A stretch of 64,000 bases of DNA from contig NZ_CP137892.1 of NCBI RefSeq assembly GCF_033547155.1, positions 992,001-1,056,000 on the forward strand, written 5' to 3'. The position numbers were made by a program, and so were the translations under genes. This stretch comes from Pseudomonas benzenivorans (GTDB taxonomy: Bacteria > Pseudomonadota > Gammaproteobacteria > Pseudomonadales > Pseudomonadaceae). Below, in pieces: positions 9,736-18,472 of the stretch (its first letter is position 1; each line of letters starts with the position of its first letter). The notes beneath the pieces were generated by a model. It saw nothing but the letters and a program-made list of their open reading frames with translations, made no database searches and was not told where the DNA came from.

Positions 9736-10035
9736 ATGGCCCTGCAACGTTATGCCTTCATCTTCAAGGCCCCCGGCATGGACTTTCTCACCCACAACGG
9801 CCGCCTGGAATCCGCAGATTTCGCCGCCACCCTGTGCGGCGTGGCGGATGTCGAACAGGCGGTGCTGGTGGCCCAGGAGCTGCTGACCCGCCATGTGCAG
9901 CTGATCGAGCTGTGCGGCGCCTTCAGCGCCGCGGAGGTCGAGCAGGTGCGCAGCGCCCTCGGCGAGCGCATTCCAGTGGGCGCCGTGCAGTACAGCGCCG
10001 CGGAGCGCGAGCGCCTGCAGCAGGCGTTCGCCTGA
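9736..10035 (+). CDS. DUF6506 family protein
   Basis: 99 residues, starting 15 bases after the pta stop with a GAGGAG site, so almost certainly the last gene of the ald-xsc-pta operon. The sequence opens ALQRYAFIFKAPGMDF and matches, from memory, a small family (DUF6506) that accompanies sulfonate and related operons. No catalytic motif is recognisable; there is no signal peptide or membrane segment. A small dimeric alpha/beta-barrel fold is possible but unproven. Its role in sulfoacetaldehyde metabolism is unknown. Confidence 0.8.
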   Translation: MALQRYAFIFKAPGMDFLTHNGRLESADFAATLCGVADVEQAVLVAQELLTRHVQLIELCGAFSAAEVEQVRSALGERIPVGAVQYSAAERERLQQAFA

Positions 10036-10051
10036 GCCGGCGCAGCCGGCT

Positions 10052-10711
10052 TCAGTCTGCCGGAGGGGCGGCCAGCCAGGCCGCCAGCACCCGGCGGCGC
10101 CACCAGTCGCTGCCCTCGATCAGCTGACGGATCAGGGCCTGTTCGCGGGCATCGCCGGCGAACAGCCGGGGCCGTGGCAGCACTGGCAGCTGGGCCTGCA
10201 GCTCCTGCGCGCGCTGCAGCCAGGCGTGCGGCGCGGCACCCGCCGGCACCGGCAGCAGGGGCAGCTGCGGGCAGAGGTAGAACAGCAGCCAGCTGGTCGC
10301 CGGGTACCCGCCGGCATCGTCGAACAGGGCCCGGTTGCCGGCCTCCAGCAGCGCCAGGGCCGGCTCCAGGCCCTCGGCCCCGCGCCATTGCTCCAGCTGC
10401 GCCCAGCGTGGCGCCAGCTCGCGGCGAATGAAGCCGTCCAGGCGCGCGGCCAGTTCGTCCGCGCTCAATCCCAGAAAATCCAGGCCGGCACAGTCCTTGA
10501 GCATGCGCAGATAGGTCTTGTCGATCAGCGTGCGCCCGGCGTTCTGCCAGGCGGCGCCGGCGGCCCGGGTCAGGTTGCCGTAGCACTGCAGCAGCAGGCC
10601 GTTGTCGCTGCTGCGCGCATCCCGGCCCGAGGCGAACGCCGGATGGGGCTGTTGCCAGGCCTCGCGCAGGCGCTCGCCGAGCTGGACGATGCGCAGGTTA
10701 TCCAGGGTCAT
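10052..10711 (-). CDS. Hypothetical protein, convergent with the sulfonate operon
   Basis: 219 residues from the ATG at 10711, which has an AAGAGG site; a longer frame to 10846 only adds an Arg/Pro-rich stretch. Not recognised. The sequence is Ala/Leu/Arg-rich and mainly helical, with a central WLLFYLCPQLPLLP hydrophobic patch too proline-rich for a clear membrane helix. No signal peptide. It lies tail-to-tail with the DUF6506 gene, only 16 bases apart, sharing a small GCCGGC-gca-GCCGGC dyad at 10036-10050. Function unknown. Confidence 0.7.
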   Translation of the reverse strand: MTLDNLRIVQLGERLREAWQQPHPAFASGRDARSSDNGLLLQCYGNLTRAAGAAWQNAGRTLIDKTYLRMLKDCAGLDFLGLSADELAARLDGFIRRELAPRWAQLEQWRGAEGLEPALALLEAGNRALFDDAGGYPATSWLLFYLCPQLPLLPVPAGAAPHAWLQRAQELQAQLPVLPRPRLFAGDAREQALIRQLIEGSDWWRRRVLAAWLAAPPAD

Positions 10712-10960
10712 GGGGGCCTCTTCGGGTGATGGGGCGGCGTCCGCCGGCGGGTTCCGGCCCGTCTCCGGTCGCGGGCGTGCGCGCACCACTCTAGGGGCCG
10801 TGCGGGGCCCCAGGTAGCGCCAGCCGCGACCTTTCGGCAGGGCCAAGCACGGCGCGGCGGCTGGCCCCTACGACGCCCGCGGCGTGGCCCTAATGGGGGG
10901 CGGAGGCTTTCTCTAGCATCGAGATTCCGAGTCTTAGCCTCTAAGGGTGTAGGTGCCGAC

Positions 10961-12025
10961 ATGACAATAAAACAACACCACACGATCCCGCCCAGCCACA
11001 GTCAGACCCAGGACGAGGCGGCGCCGACCTCCTGGCTGATGGAGCGCAGGCAGCGCCTCGCGCTGTTGCTGCCGGGGTTGATCGCCTCGGCCGTGGTCGC
11101 CGCCAGCGCCGCCTTCCTCTCCGAGCACTACGGTGCGCCGGTGATGCTGATGGCGCTGCTGCTGGGCATGGCCCTGGGCTTTCTCTCCGAGGAGGGCCGC
11201 GCGGTCGCCGGCATCCGCTTCACCTCCAGCACCATCCTGCGCATCGGCGTGGCCCTGCTCGGCATGCGCATCACCCTGGAGCAGATACTCTCGCTGGGCA
11301 GCACCCTGATGGCGGTGGTGATAGGCGCGGTGTTCCTGACCATCAGCTTCGGCATCCTGCTCGCCCGCCTGCTCGGCCAGTCGCGGGACTTCGGCATTCT
11401 CAGCGGCGGCAGCGTGGGCATCTGCGGCGCCTCGGCGGCCCTGGCCATCTCCGCGGTGCTGCCGCAGAACAAGGACAGCGAGCGCAACACCATCTTCACC
11501 GTGATCAGCGTCACCGCGCTGAGCACCATCGCCATGATCGCCTACCCGCCGATCGCCCAGTGGCTGGGGCTGGACGCCCAGCAGGCCGGGGTGTTCCTCG
11601 GCGCCACCATCCACGATGTGGCCCAGGTGGTCGGCGCCGGCTACAGCATGTCGGACGAGACCGGCGACAGCGCCACGGTGATCAAGCTGCTGCGCGTGGC
11701 CATGCTGGTGCCCATCGTCTTCAGCCTGTCGCTGCTGCTGCGCAAGCGCAGCGAGGGGGCGCGCCCGGCCTTGCCGCTGCCGCTGTTCATCATCTTCTTC
11801 GTGCTCTTCGTGGCCCTCAACAGCAGCGGCCTGGCCTCGGCGCAGGTGCAGGCGTTCGCCGGCGACGTCTCGCGCTGGTGCCTGATCACCGCCATCGCCG
11901 CCCTGGGCATGAAGACCTCGCTGAAGTCGCTGCTGGAGGTCGGTTGGCGCCCGGCGACCCTGCTGGTCAGCGAGACGCTGTTCCTCGCGCTGCTGATCCT
12001 GGGCGCGGTGAGCTGGCTGGGGTGA
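10961..12025 (+). CDS. YeiH-family putative sulfate/sulfite exporter
   Basis: 354 residues, integral membrane protein with about ten hydrophobic segments, PF03601 type. Signature stretches: GMALGFLSEEGRAVAGIRF, RIGVALLGMRITLEQIL, LSGGSVGICGASAALAISA and GATIHDVAQVVGAGYS. Members are annotated as putative sulfate exporters; experimental proof is thin. Sulfite is released by Xsc, and sulfonate-degrading bacteria need an exporter for sulfite or sulfate, so the position next to the ald-xsc-pta module is suggestive. It has its own 249-base upstream region and one minus-strand gene intervenes, so it is not simply part of that operon. Confidence 0.85.
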   Translation: MTIKQHHTIPPSHSQTQDEAAPTSWLMERRQRLALLLPGLIASAVVAASAAFLSEHYGAPVMLMALLLGMALGFLSEEGRAVAGIRFTSSTILRIGVALLGMRITLEQILSLGSTLMAVVIGAVFLTISFGILLARLLGQSRDFGILSGGSVGICGASAALAISAVLPQNKDSERNTIFTVISVTALSTIAMIAYPPIAQWLGLDAQQAGVFLGATIHDVAQVVGAGYSMSDETGDSATVIKLLRVAMLVPIVFSLSLLLRKRSEGARPALPLPLFIIFFVLFVALNSSGLASAQVQAFAGDVSRWCLITAIAALGMKTSLKSLLEVGWRPATLLVSETLFLALLILGAVSWLG

Positions 12026-12079
12026 GGCGGGCTGCTCCGCACCGCCGCTCCTGGCCTACAAGGGGGGGCGCAATACCCT

Positions 12080-12104
12080 GCACGCCGCCAGTGCGGCGGC
12101 GTGC
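12080..12104 (+). other. Hairpin downstream of yeiH-like gene
   Basis: 10-bp perfect stem GCACGCCGCC / GGCGGCGTGC with a 5-base loop, extendable by ACCC/GGGT across one mismatch; no T-run. Confidence 0.5.
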
Positions 12105-12171
12105 CGGGTCCTGGTACAAGGTTTCGGCGCGTATGCTCGGCAGCCAGCCCTGAGCCGGGGTAGCGAGGCGC

Positions 12172-12435
12172 TTATTGTGCCGTCTCTTCCTTGCCCAGCT
12201 CGCTCAGGGCATCGGGCTGGTTCTTGAAGGCCTTGGCGAAGATCTCGCGGTTCTTCGCCATGTAGATGCCCAGTTCCTCGCCCTGTTGCTCGTTGAGCGA
12301 GGGCACGGCTTTCTGCAGCACCTCGGTGAGCAGTTCGGCCAATTCCAGCATCTTGTCGTGACGATCGGCTTCGGCCTTATCCATAAACAAACGCTCCAGA
12401 TCTCGACTGCTGCGGTACACCACTTCGACGGCCAT
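12172..12435 (-). CDS. yebG: YebG family SOS-induced protein
   Basis: 87 residues, MAVEVVYRSS at the start and a helical DKMLELAELL core as in E. coli YebG (about 96 residues), a small DNA-damage-inducible protein of unknown biochemical role. A perfect LexA box lies 42 bases upstream, which independently supports the assignment. GAGGTGATGA serves as ribosome site. The gene is monocistronic. Confidence 0.92.
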   Translation of the reverse strand: MAVEVVYRSSRDLERLFMDKAEADRHDKMLELAELLTEVLQKAVPSLNEQQGEELGIYMAKNREIFAKAFKNQPDALSELGKEETAQ

Positions 12436-12477
12436 TCATCACCTCTACGCCTTCAATGCTGACAGGGTTGCTATAAG

Positions 12478-12493
12478 CTGTTTATTTATACAG
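12478..12493 (-). promoter_or_regulatory. LexA (SOS) box upstream of yebG
   Basis: CTGTTTATTTATACAG: the two half sites CTGT and ACAG are separated by eight A/T bases, matching the LexA operator consensus exactly. It is placed 43 bases before the yebG ATG. Confidence 0.93.
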
Positions 12494-12554
12494 TAGTGGC
12501 GCAGTGTACTGCAGCCGCAGGCGCCCTGCAAAGGCTCGGGTGGCGACCGGGGCA

Positions 12555-13385
12555 TCATTGCGTGTGGCGCTGAACGATGCGCTCGATTTCACCCGAGCTG
12601 TGCAGGTGTTGCAGCGCCTCGTCCAGCTGGCGGGCGAAGTCTTCCTTGAAGGGGAAGCGCGGGCCGGTGCGGTCGCTGAAGCCGACGTAGCTGTTTTCCA
12701 CCGAGATGATCGGGCCTTCGACTATCGCCTCGGCGTTCGCCGTGTCGTACAGCCCATCGCGGCGCATCTGCGCCAGTTCGGCGAGGATCGACAGGCGCTC
12801 GTTGAAGTAACAGTCGATGCGTCGGTGCAGCAGTTTCTGCAGGTTGGCACGGTTGCCGGGGGCGTCCTCGATCCGGATCAGGCCTCGGCGTACCGCGCGC
12901 CAGAAGGGTTGGTTCGCCGACAGGTAACCGGGGTTATTGCCGAAGCGCAGGCCCTGATAGTCCTGCGGCCAGCCGGGCGGCGGGCCGTCGGCGAACACCT
13001 CGCGGTGGCAGAACACCACCACCTGCTCCTGCAGGATGGGCACCGAGTAGGGCTTGATCCACGGCCGTTGCTGCGGGCGGTAGTAGGGCGGGACCACCGC
13101 CAGTGCCCGCCCGGCCTCGATCTCGACCATGGCGCGCAGCCAGGGCGTGGGCTGCAGTTCGAGGCGGTAGCCGCGCAGCAGCGGTTCGGCCGCCCGTAGG
13201 ACATCGACATAGATGCCGGCGGCCTGGCCCTCGGCCGTGCGGTAGGTGAAGGGCGGATAGGCCTCGTCGATCAGCAGGGTGACGCGGGTGTCGGCCTGGG
13301 CCGCCAGCGCCGGAGCCAGGGTCAGCAGGACCAGGACCAGAAGGCCGGTCATATAGCGCTTCAGGCGTTCGATCATCGGCTTCAT
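12555..13385 (-). CDS. Periplasmic solute-binding protein, family 3 (SBP_bac_3)
   Basis: 276 residues with a Sec signal peptide (GLLVLVLLTLAPALAAQA, cut near ADT). The mature protein opens VTLLIDEAYPPFTY and GIYVDVLRAAEPLL, the usual pattern of amino-acid-type family 3 binding proteins. No ABC permease or ATPase gene adjoins it, so it is an orphan and may act as a sensor input rather than a transporter component. It is divergent (about 200 bases) from the sensor kinase at 13592, whose partner regulator follows; a functional link is plausible but only inferred from position. Confidence 0.85.
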   Translation of the reverse strand: MKPMIERLKRYMTGLLVLVLLTLAPALAAQADTRVTLLIDEAYPPFTYRTAEGQAAGIYVDVLRAAEPLLRGYRLELQPTPWLRAMVEIEAGRALAVVPPYYRPQQRPWIKPYSVPILQEQVVVFCHREVFADGPPPGWPQDYQGLRFGNNPGYLSANQPFWRAVRRGLIRIEDAPGNRANLQKLLHRRIDCYFNERLSILAELAQMRRDGLYDTANAEAIVEGPIISVENSYVGFSDRTGPRFPFKEDFARQLDEALQHLHSSGEIERIVQRHTQ

Positions 13386-13591
13386 TCGCCTATGCCGTTT
13401 GAGGTCTGGACTCGGCCCGGGGTGTTCGCGGCGGCCTTGCCGACAGCCAGCGATTGGTCCTCATTACGGTGATGCCCGGACCGGGTGCGGCTCCGGTGGA
13501 CTATCGTGGTAGGTAAGGCTTGCGCCTCGTCCATCTCGTGCCCCCAATCCCGGTGCGAGTCGATCTCGCCGGCGCTCGGCCGGGGTAGGTG

Positions 13592-15100
13592 ATGAGAAAC
13601 AGTATAGGCTTCCGCCTCAATGCCCTGTTCGTGGTTCTGGTCACGGCGCTGCTCAGTTGTTCCGGGGCGCTGGCGTACTGGAGCATGCGCAGTCAGTTGC
13701 TCGAGCAGTACCAGCGCGACCGCGACAGCGTGCAGCAGCGCCTGCAGACCAATCTGGTCAATCCGTTGTGGAACTTCGACACCGCGACCCTGCAGGAGAA
13801 CCTGGCCGCCGAGGTCAAGCCGCCGGTGCTGGGCATCGTGGTGTACAGCGAGCATGGCGAGCTGCTGGCATCGGCCGGGGTGCAGGAGCCGACGCGGCGG
13901 CAAAACGCGCGCTACGACCACCTGGAGTTTCCCCTGCGCAATCGCGGGCGGGACGAGCAGCAGGTGCTCGGCCGGGTACGGGTGCTGCTGTCGCGCCAGG
14001 CGATGCAGGGCACGCTGAACGAGCAGGTGTGGCGACGCTTCCTGGAAATACTCGCCCTCGACGTGCTGTTGGTGGCGGCGCTGTCGCTGAGCCTGCGCCT
14101 GCAGGTGCTCAAGCCCCTGGCGGCGTTGCGCGACGCCCTGCACCAGGCGGCCGAGCACCGCGGCCCGCCGGAGTCGCTGGTGCTGCCGGGCGCCAGCCTC
14201 GACGAGTTCGGCGAGGTACTCGGCGGCTTCAAGCGCATCGCCCGGCGCCTGGCCGAGGACCTGGAGGCCCGGCGCCAGGCCGAGAGCGACATCCGCGGCG
14301 CCTACGAGGAACTGCAGCGCACCCAGGCGACCCTGATCCAGGCGGAAAAGCTGGCGGCCCTCGGCGGGCTGGTGGCGGGCGTGGCCCACGAAATCAACAC
14401 GCCCCTGGGCATTACCCTGACCGGGGCCAGCGTGCTGGCCGAACAGACCCGGCGCTTCGCCGGCCAGCTGCAGGCCGGGCGCCTGAAGAAGTCGGAGGTC
14501 GAGGGCTACCTGCAGGCCGCCGAAGAGAGCGTCGAACTGATCCTGGCCAACGCCAACCGGGCGGCGCACCTGGTGCACAGCTTCAAGCAGGTGGCGGTGG
14601 ACCAGACCAGCGAGGCGCGCCGTGAATTCAACCTCGCCCGCTACCTGGGCGAGGTGGTCGAGAGCCTGCGGCCGACCTACAAGCGCCTGCCGATCCAGGT
14701 GCGCATCGACTGTCCGGCGGATATCCAGCTGGACGGCTACCCGGGGGCCCTGGCCCAGGTGGTGACCAATCTGCTGGTCAACGCGGTGACCCACGCCTTC
14801 CCGGATGGGGCGGCAGGGCAGATCCGGCTCGGCGCCCAGGATGAAGGCGACTGGGTGGTGGTGCGCTTCGAGGACGATGGGCAGGGCATCGCCTCCGAGC
14901 ATCTGCCGCACATCTTCGAGCCTTTTTTCACGACGAAACGTGGCGTCGGTGGCAGCGGTTTGGGCCTGCATGTGGTCTATAACCTTGTGACCCGGCGCCT
15001 GGGCGGCCAGATCCAGGTGGCGAGCACGGCGGGGCAGGGCACCTGCTTCACCCTGCGCATTCCGCGCATCGTCCCGCAGCCGCCCGAGGAGGCAATGTGA
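13592..15100 (+). CDS. Membrane sensor histidine kinase
   Basis: 502 residues. TM1 about 8-28, a periplasmic region of about 130 residues, TM2 about 149-169, a HAMP-like linker, then a coiled coil and the kinase core. The phosphoacceptor is H266 in AGVAHEINTPLG, the HisKA variant common in kinases paired with DUF3369 regulators; N box NLLVNAVTHAF, G1 DDGQGI, G2 GGSGLGLHVV. A GTG codon immediately precedes the ATG, so the start is uncertain by one residue. The downstream regulator gene overlaps by 4 bases (GTGA), so kinase and regulator are a pair. Confidence 0.92.
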   Translation: MRNSIGFRLNALFVVLVTALLSCSGALAYWSMRSQLLEQYQRDRDSVQQRLQTNLVNPLWNFDTATLQENLAAEVKPPVLGIVVYSEHGELLASAGVQEPTRRQNARYDHLEFPLRNRGRDEQQVLGRVRVLLSRQAMQGTLNEQVWRRFLEILALDVLLVAALSLSLRLQVLKPLAALRDALHQAAEHRGPPESLVLPGASLDEFGEVLGGFKRIARRLAEDLEARRQAESDIRGAYEELQRTQATLIQAEKLAALGGLVAGVAHEINTPLGITLTGASVLAEQTRRFAGQLQAGRLKKSEVEGYLQAAEESVELILANANRAAHLVHSFKQVAVDQTSEARREFNLARYLGEVVESLRPTYKRLPIQVRIDCPADIQLDGYPGALAQVVTNLLVNAVTHAFPDGAAGQIRLGAQDEGDWVVVRFEDDGQGIASEHLPHIFEPFFTTKRGVGGSGLGLHVVYNLVTRRLGGQIQVASTAGQGTCFTLRIPRIVPQPPEEAM

Positions 15101-16665
15101 GCAAAGAACAGGCCCACGAAGAGGACGACTGGCTGATCGACGACAGTGCCGATCCGCCGGTATTGCACTGTGAAATGCCGTGGCGGTTGCTGATCGTCGA
15201 CGATGAACCGGATGTGCACCGGGTCACCCAACTGGCGCTGCGCGACGTCGAGTACAAGGGACGCAGGCTGGAGTTGCTCAGTGCCTATTCCGGGGAGGAG
15301 GGCTTCGCCCTGTTGCGCGACCAGCCGGATATCGCCCTGACCCTGCTCGATGTGGTGATGGAGACCGAGGATGCCGGCTTGCGTCTGGTGCATCGGGTCC
15401 GCGAGGAACTGGGCAACCCCCTGGTGCGCATCGTGCTGCGCACCGGTCAGCCGGGGCAGGCGCCGGAGCAGGAGGTGATAGTCGCCTACGACATCAACGA
15501 CTACAAGGCCAAGACCGAGCTGACCCTGCAGAAGCTCTACACCACGGTCATCTCTTCCCTGCGCGCCTACGAGAGCCTGGTGGCCATCGAGCGCAGCCGC
15601 CAGGGCCTGAGCAAGATCCTCGAGGGCTCGGCCAACCTCTACCAGATGCACTCGTTGCGCGAGTTCGCCTCCGGCGTGTTGGCGCAGATCGGCGCCATCC
15701 TCGACGTCGGCACTCACGGCATCCTCTGCGTACGTCGGGGTGCCGGCAGCGGTTCGGTGGCCCTACAGGTACTCGGCGCCACCGGCAGCTTCGCCGAGGC
15801 GGCCCGGCATGACGAACTCGACTCGGCGCACCCGGCCTATGCGCTGATGCTGCAGGCGGTCGAACGGCAGCAGAGCCTCTACGCCTATCCCAACGAGGTG
15901 CTCTACATCCCGACCCAGACCCGCCACGAATTCCTGCTGTATTTCACCCCACCCTGGCCGCTGACCGAGGTGGACAAGGACCTGCTGGAGGTGTTCTGCA
16001 GCCGCATCGCTTCGGCCTTCGACAACCTCCACCATCACCTGCAGATGACCCGCGCGCAGGAGGCCACGGTGGTGGCCCTGGCCGATCTGGCCGAGTACCG
16101 CGACAGTGATACCGGCGAGCACGTGCTGCGTGTCGAGCGCTGGACCGCGCGCACGGCGCAGCGGATGGCCGAGCGTGGCGACTACCCCGAGCAGCTGACG
16201 CCGCGCTTTCTCGAACTGATCGGCATGGCCAGCATCCTGCACGACGTCGGCAAGGTCGCCACCCCCGACCTGGTGCTGTTCAAGCCCGGAGTACATGACG
16301 CTGAGCAGCGCGAGGTGATGCGCCGCCATGCCAGCATCGGTGCGGCCATCCTGCAGCGCTCGGCACGCATGGTCGAGGGTCAGAGTTACCTGTCGATCGG
16401 CGCGGAGATCGCTGGCGGCCACCACGAGCACTTCGATGGCAACGGTTATCCCCAGGGCCTGCGCGGCGAGGAGATCCCCCTCTCGGCACGCATCGTCGCG
16501 GTGGTCGACGTATTCGACGCCCTGATGCATCGGCGGCCCTACAAGGAACCCTGGTCCCTGGCCGATTCGCTGGACTACCTGCGCGCGCGCAGCGGCAAGC
16601 AGTTCGATCCGCGGGTGGTGGACGCCTTCCTCGAAGTGGTGGAGCAGGAGTATGCGCAGGAGTAG
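15097..16665 (+). CDS. Response regulator with DUF3369 and HD-GYP phosphodiesterase domains
   Basis: 522 residues, GTG start overlapping the kinase stop. Receiver domain about 30-155 (LLIVDDEPD; phospho-aspartate in LTLLDVVMET), DUF3369 about 170-320, HD-GYP about 330-515. The metal motifs are complete: H382-D383 in SILHDVGKV and HHEHFDGNGYPQGL with N449-G450-Y451-P452, so cyclic-di-GMP hydrolysis to GMP is expected. The same REC-DUF3369-HD-GYP architecture is known in Pseudomonas (PA2572-like and PA4781-like proteins, from memory). Output should lower c-di-GMP when the kinase is active, or the reverse; the signal is unknown. Confidence 0.93.
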   Translation: MSKEQAHEEDDWLIDDSADPPVLHCEMPWRLLIVDDEPDVHRVTQLALRDVEYKGRRLELLSAYSGEEGFALLRDQPDIALTLLDVVMETEDAGLRLVHRVREELGNPLVRIVLRTGQPGQAPEQEVIVAYDINDYKAKTELTLQKLYTTVISSLRAYESLVAIERSRQGLSKILEGSANLYQMHSLREFASGVLAQIGAILDVGTHGILCVRRGAGSGSVALQVLGATGSFAEAARHDELDSAHPAYALMLQAVERQQSLYAYPNEVLYIPTQTRHEFLLYFTPPWPLTEVDKDLLEVFCSRIASAFDNLHHHLQMTRAQEATVVALADLAEYRDSDTGEHVLRVERWTARTAQRMAERGDYPEQLTPRFLELIGMASILHDVGKVATPDLVLFKPGVHDAEQREVMRRHASIGAAILQRSARMVEGQSYLSIGAEIAGGHHEHFDGNGYPQGLRGEEIPLSARIVAVVDVFDALMHRRPYKEPWSLADSLDYLRARSGKQFDPRVVDAFLEVVEQEYAQE

Positions 16666-16706
16666 GTGGGCGCCTGCCGGATAGCGGGATAGAGCGGCCA
16701 GAAACG

Positions 16707-16733
16707 ACGAGCCCGGCGCGGGGCCGGGCTCGT
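16707..16733. terminator. Bidirectional terminator between HD-GYP gene and fumarase
   Basis: Stem ACGAGCCCGGC / GCCGGGCTCGT (11 bp) with a 5-base loop; CTTCT follows on the plus strand and TTTC on the minus strand. Confidence 0.75.
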
Positions 16734-16753
16734 CTTCTGGGCAGAGGTGCCGC

Positions 16754-18277
16754 TTACTTCACTTCCACCGCCAGGCTGTCGGCGATCTTCTGGTTCCAGA
16801 TCGCCGGGCCGGTGATGTGCACCGACTCGCCGTTGGTGTCGACCGCCACGGTGACCGGCATGTCCTTGACCTCGAACTCGTAGATGGCTTCCATACCCAG
16901 CTCGGCGAAGGCCAGCACCTTGGACTTCTTGATTGCCTGGGCCACCAGGTAGGCGGCGCCGCCGACGGCCATCAGGTACACCGCCTTGTTGTCCTTGATC
17001 GCCTCGATGGCGAGCGGGCCGCGCTCGGACTTGCCGATCATGCCCAGCAGGCCGGTCTGCTCGAGGATCTGCCGGGTGAACTTGTCCATCCGGGTGGCGG
17101 TGGTGGGGCCGGCCGGGCCGACCACCTCGTCGCCGACCGGGTCGACCGGGCCGACGTAGTAGATAAAGCGGCCTTTCAAGTCGACAGGAAGCTGCTCACC
17201 CTTGTTGAGCATCTCGACCATGCGCTTGTGCGCGGCGTCGCGGCCGGTGAGCATCTTGCCGTTGAGCAGGATGGTCTCGCCCGGCTTCCAGCTCTGCACC
17301 TCTTCCGGAGTGATTTCGTCGAGGTTGACGCGGCGCGCGCTCGGGCCGGCCTCCCAGACGATTTCCGGGTAGGCATCCAGGTCCGGGGCTTCCAGTTCGG
17401 CAGGTCCCGAGCCGTCGAGCACGAAGTGGGCGTGGCGGGTGGCGGCGCAGTTGGGGATCATGCACACCGGCAAGGAGGCGGCGTGGGTCGGGTAGTCCAT
17501 GATCTTCACGTCGAGCACCGTGGTCAGGCCGCCCAGGCCCTGGGCACCGATGCCCAGCTGGTTGACCTTCTCGAACAGCTCCAGGCGCAGTTCCTCGATG
17601 CGGTTCTGCGGGCCACGGGCCTGCAGCTCGTGGATGTCGATGTGCTCCATCAGCACTTCCTTGGCCATCACCGCGGCCTTCTCGGCGGTGCCGCCGATAC
17701 CGATGCCGAGCATGCCCGGCGGACACCAGCCGGCGCCCATGGTCGGCACGGTCTTCAGCACCCAGTCGACGATGGAGTCGGACGGGTTGAGCATGGCCAT
17801 CTTCGACTTGTTCTCGGAGCCGCCGCCCTTGGCCGCGACGTCCACTTCCACCTTGTCGCCCGGGACGAGGGAGTAGTGGATCACCGCCGGGGTGTTGTCC
17901 TTGGTGTTCTTGCGGCTACCTGCCGGGTCGGCCAGGATCGAGGCGCGCAGGACGTTCTCCGGCAGGTTGTAGGCGCGGCGCACGCCCTCGTTGATCATGT
18001 CGTCGACGCTCATGGTGGCGCCGTCCCAGCGCACGTCCATGCCGACCTTGACGAACACGGTGACGATGCCGGTGTCCTGGCAGATCGGCCGGTGGCCGGT
18101 GGCGCACATGCGCGAGTTGATCAGGATCTGCGCCATGGAGTCCTTGGCGGCCGGCGACTCCTCCTTGAGGTAGGCCTCGTGCATGGCCTGGATGAAGTCC
18201 ACGGGATGGTAGTAGGAGATGAACTGCAGGGCATCGGCGACGCTCTGGATCAGGTCGTCTTGCTTGATCACGGTCAT
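16754..18277 (-). CDS. Class I (iron-sulfur) fumarate hydratase
   Basis: 507 residues. Class I fumarases are oxygen-sensitive [4Fe-4S] enzymes of the TCA cycle, unrelated to FumC. Cluster cysteines are in RMCATGHRPICQDTG (first), GWCPPGMLGIGIGG (second) and MIPNCAATRH (third). The C-terminal beta domain contains GKMLTGRDAAHKRMVEML and the conserved VGPAGPTTATRMD. The ATG at 18277 is chosen because of a GAGGAG site; the frame extends 22 codons upstream without family similarity. The upstream 18278-18472 region is the divergent promoter space shared with the diguanylate cyclase gene. Confidence 0.95.
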   Translation of the reverse strand: MTVIKQDDLIQSVADALQFISYYHPVDFIQAMHEAYLKEESPAAKDSMAQILINSRMCATGHRPICQDTGIVTVFVKVGMDVRWDGATMSVDDMINEGVRRAYNLPENVLRASILADPAGSRKNTKDNTPAVIHYSLVPGDKVEVDVAAKGGGSENKSKMAMLNPSDSIVDWVLKTVPTMGAGWCPPGMLGIGIGGTAEKAAVMAKEVLMEHIDIHELQARGPQNRIEELRLELFEKVNQLGIGAQGLGGLTTVLDVKIMDYPTHAASLPVCMIPNCAATRHAHFVLDGSGPAELEAPDLDAYPEIVWEAGPSARRVNLDEITPEEVQSWKPGETILLNGKMLTGRDAAHKRMVEMLNKGEQLPVDLKGRFIYYVGPVDPVGDEVVGPAGPTTATRMDKFTRQILEQTGLLGMIGKSERGPLAIEAIKDNKAVYLMAVGGAAYLVAQAIKKSKVLAFAELGMEAIYEFEVKDMPVTVAVDTNGESVHITGPAIWNQKIADSLAVEVK

Positions 18278-18472
18278 GCTGGGCGCTCCTCTGTAGGGCA
18301 GGCACTGCGGGGCGCCGGACCAGGATCCGGCGCAGGCTTTCAAGGTGAATAGCCGCGCTTAAAAAAGGCGCGGCAGTATAGCGCGCAGCGCCCGCAGGGG
18401 ACACCCGACCAGGGTCGAAGGCGGTCGCCGGTGCTAGGCATTTGTGGCGGACGGGGGTAGAGTGGCGGCCAG

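Noticed and set aside
16817..18352. 511-codon plus-strand open frame
   Set aside because: Antisense of fumarase; no family features.
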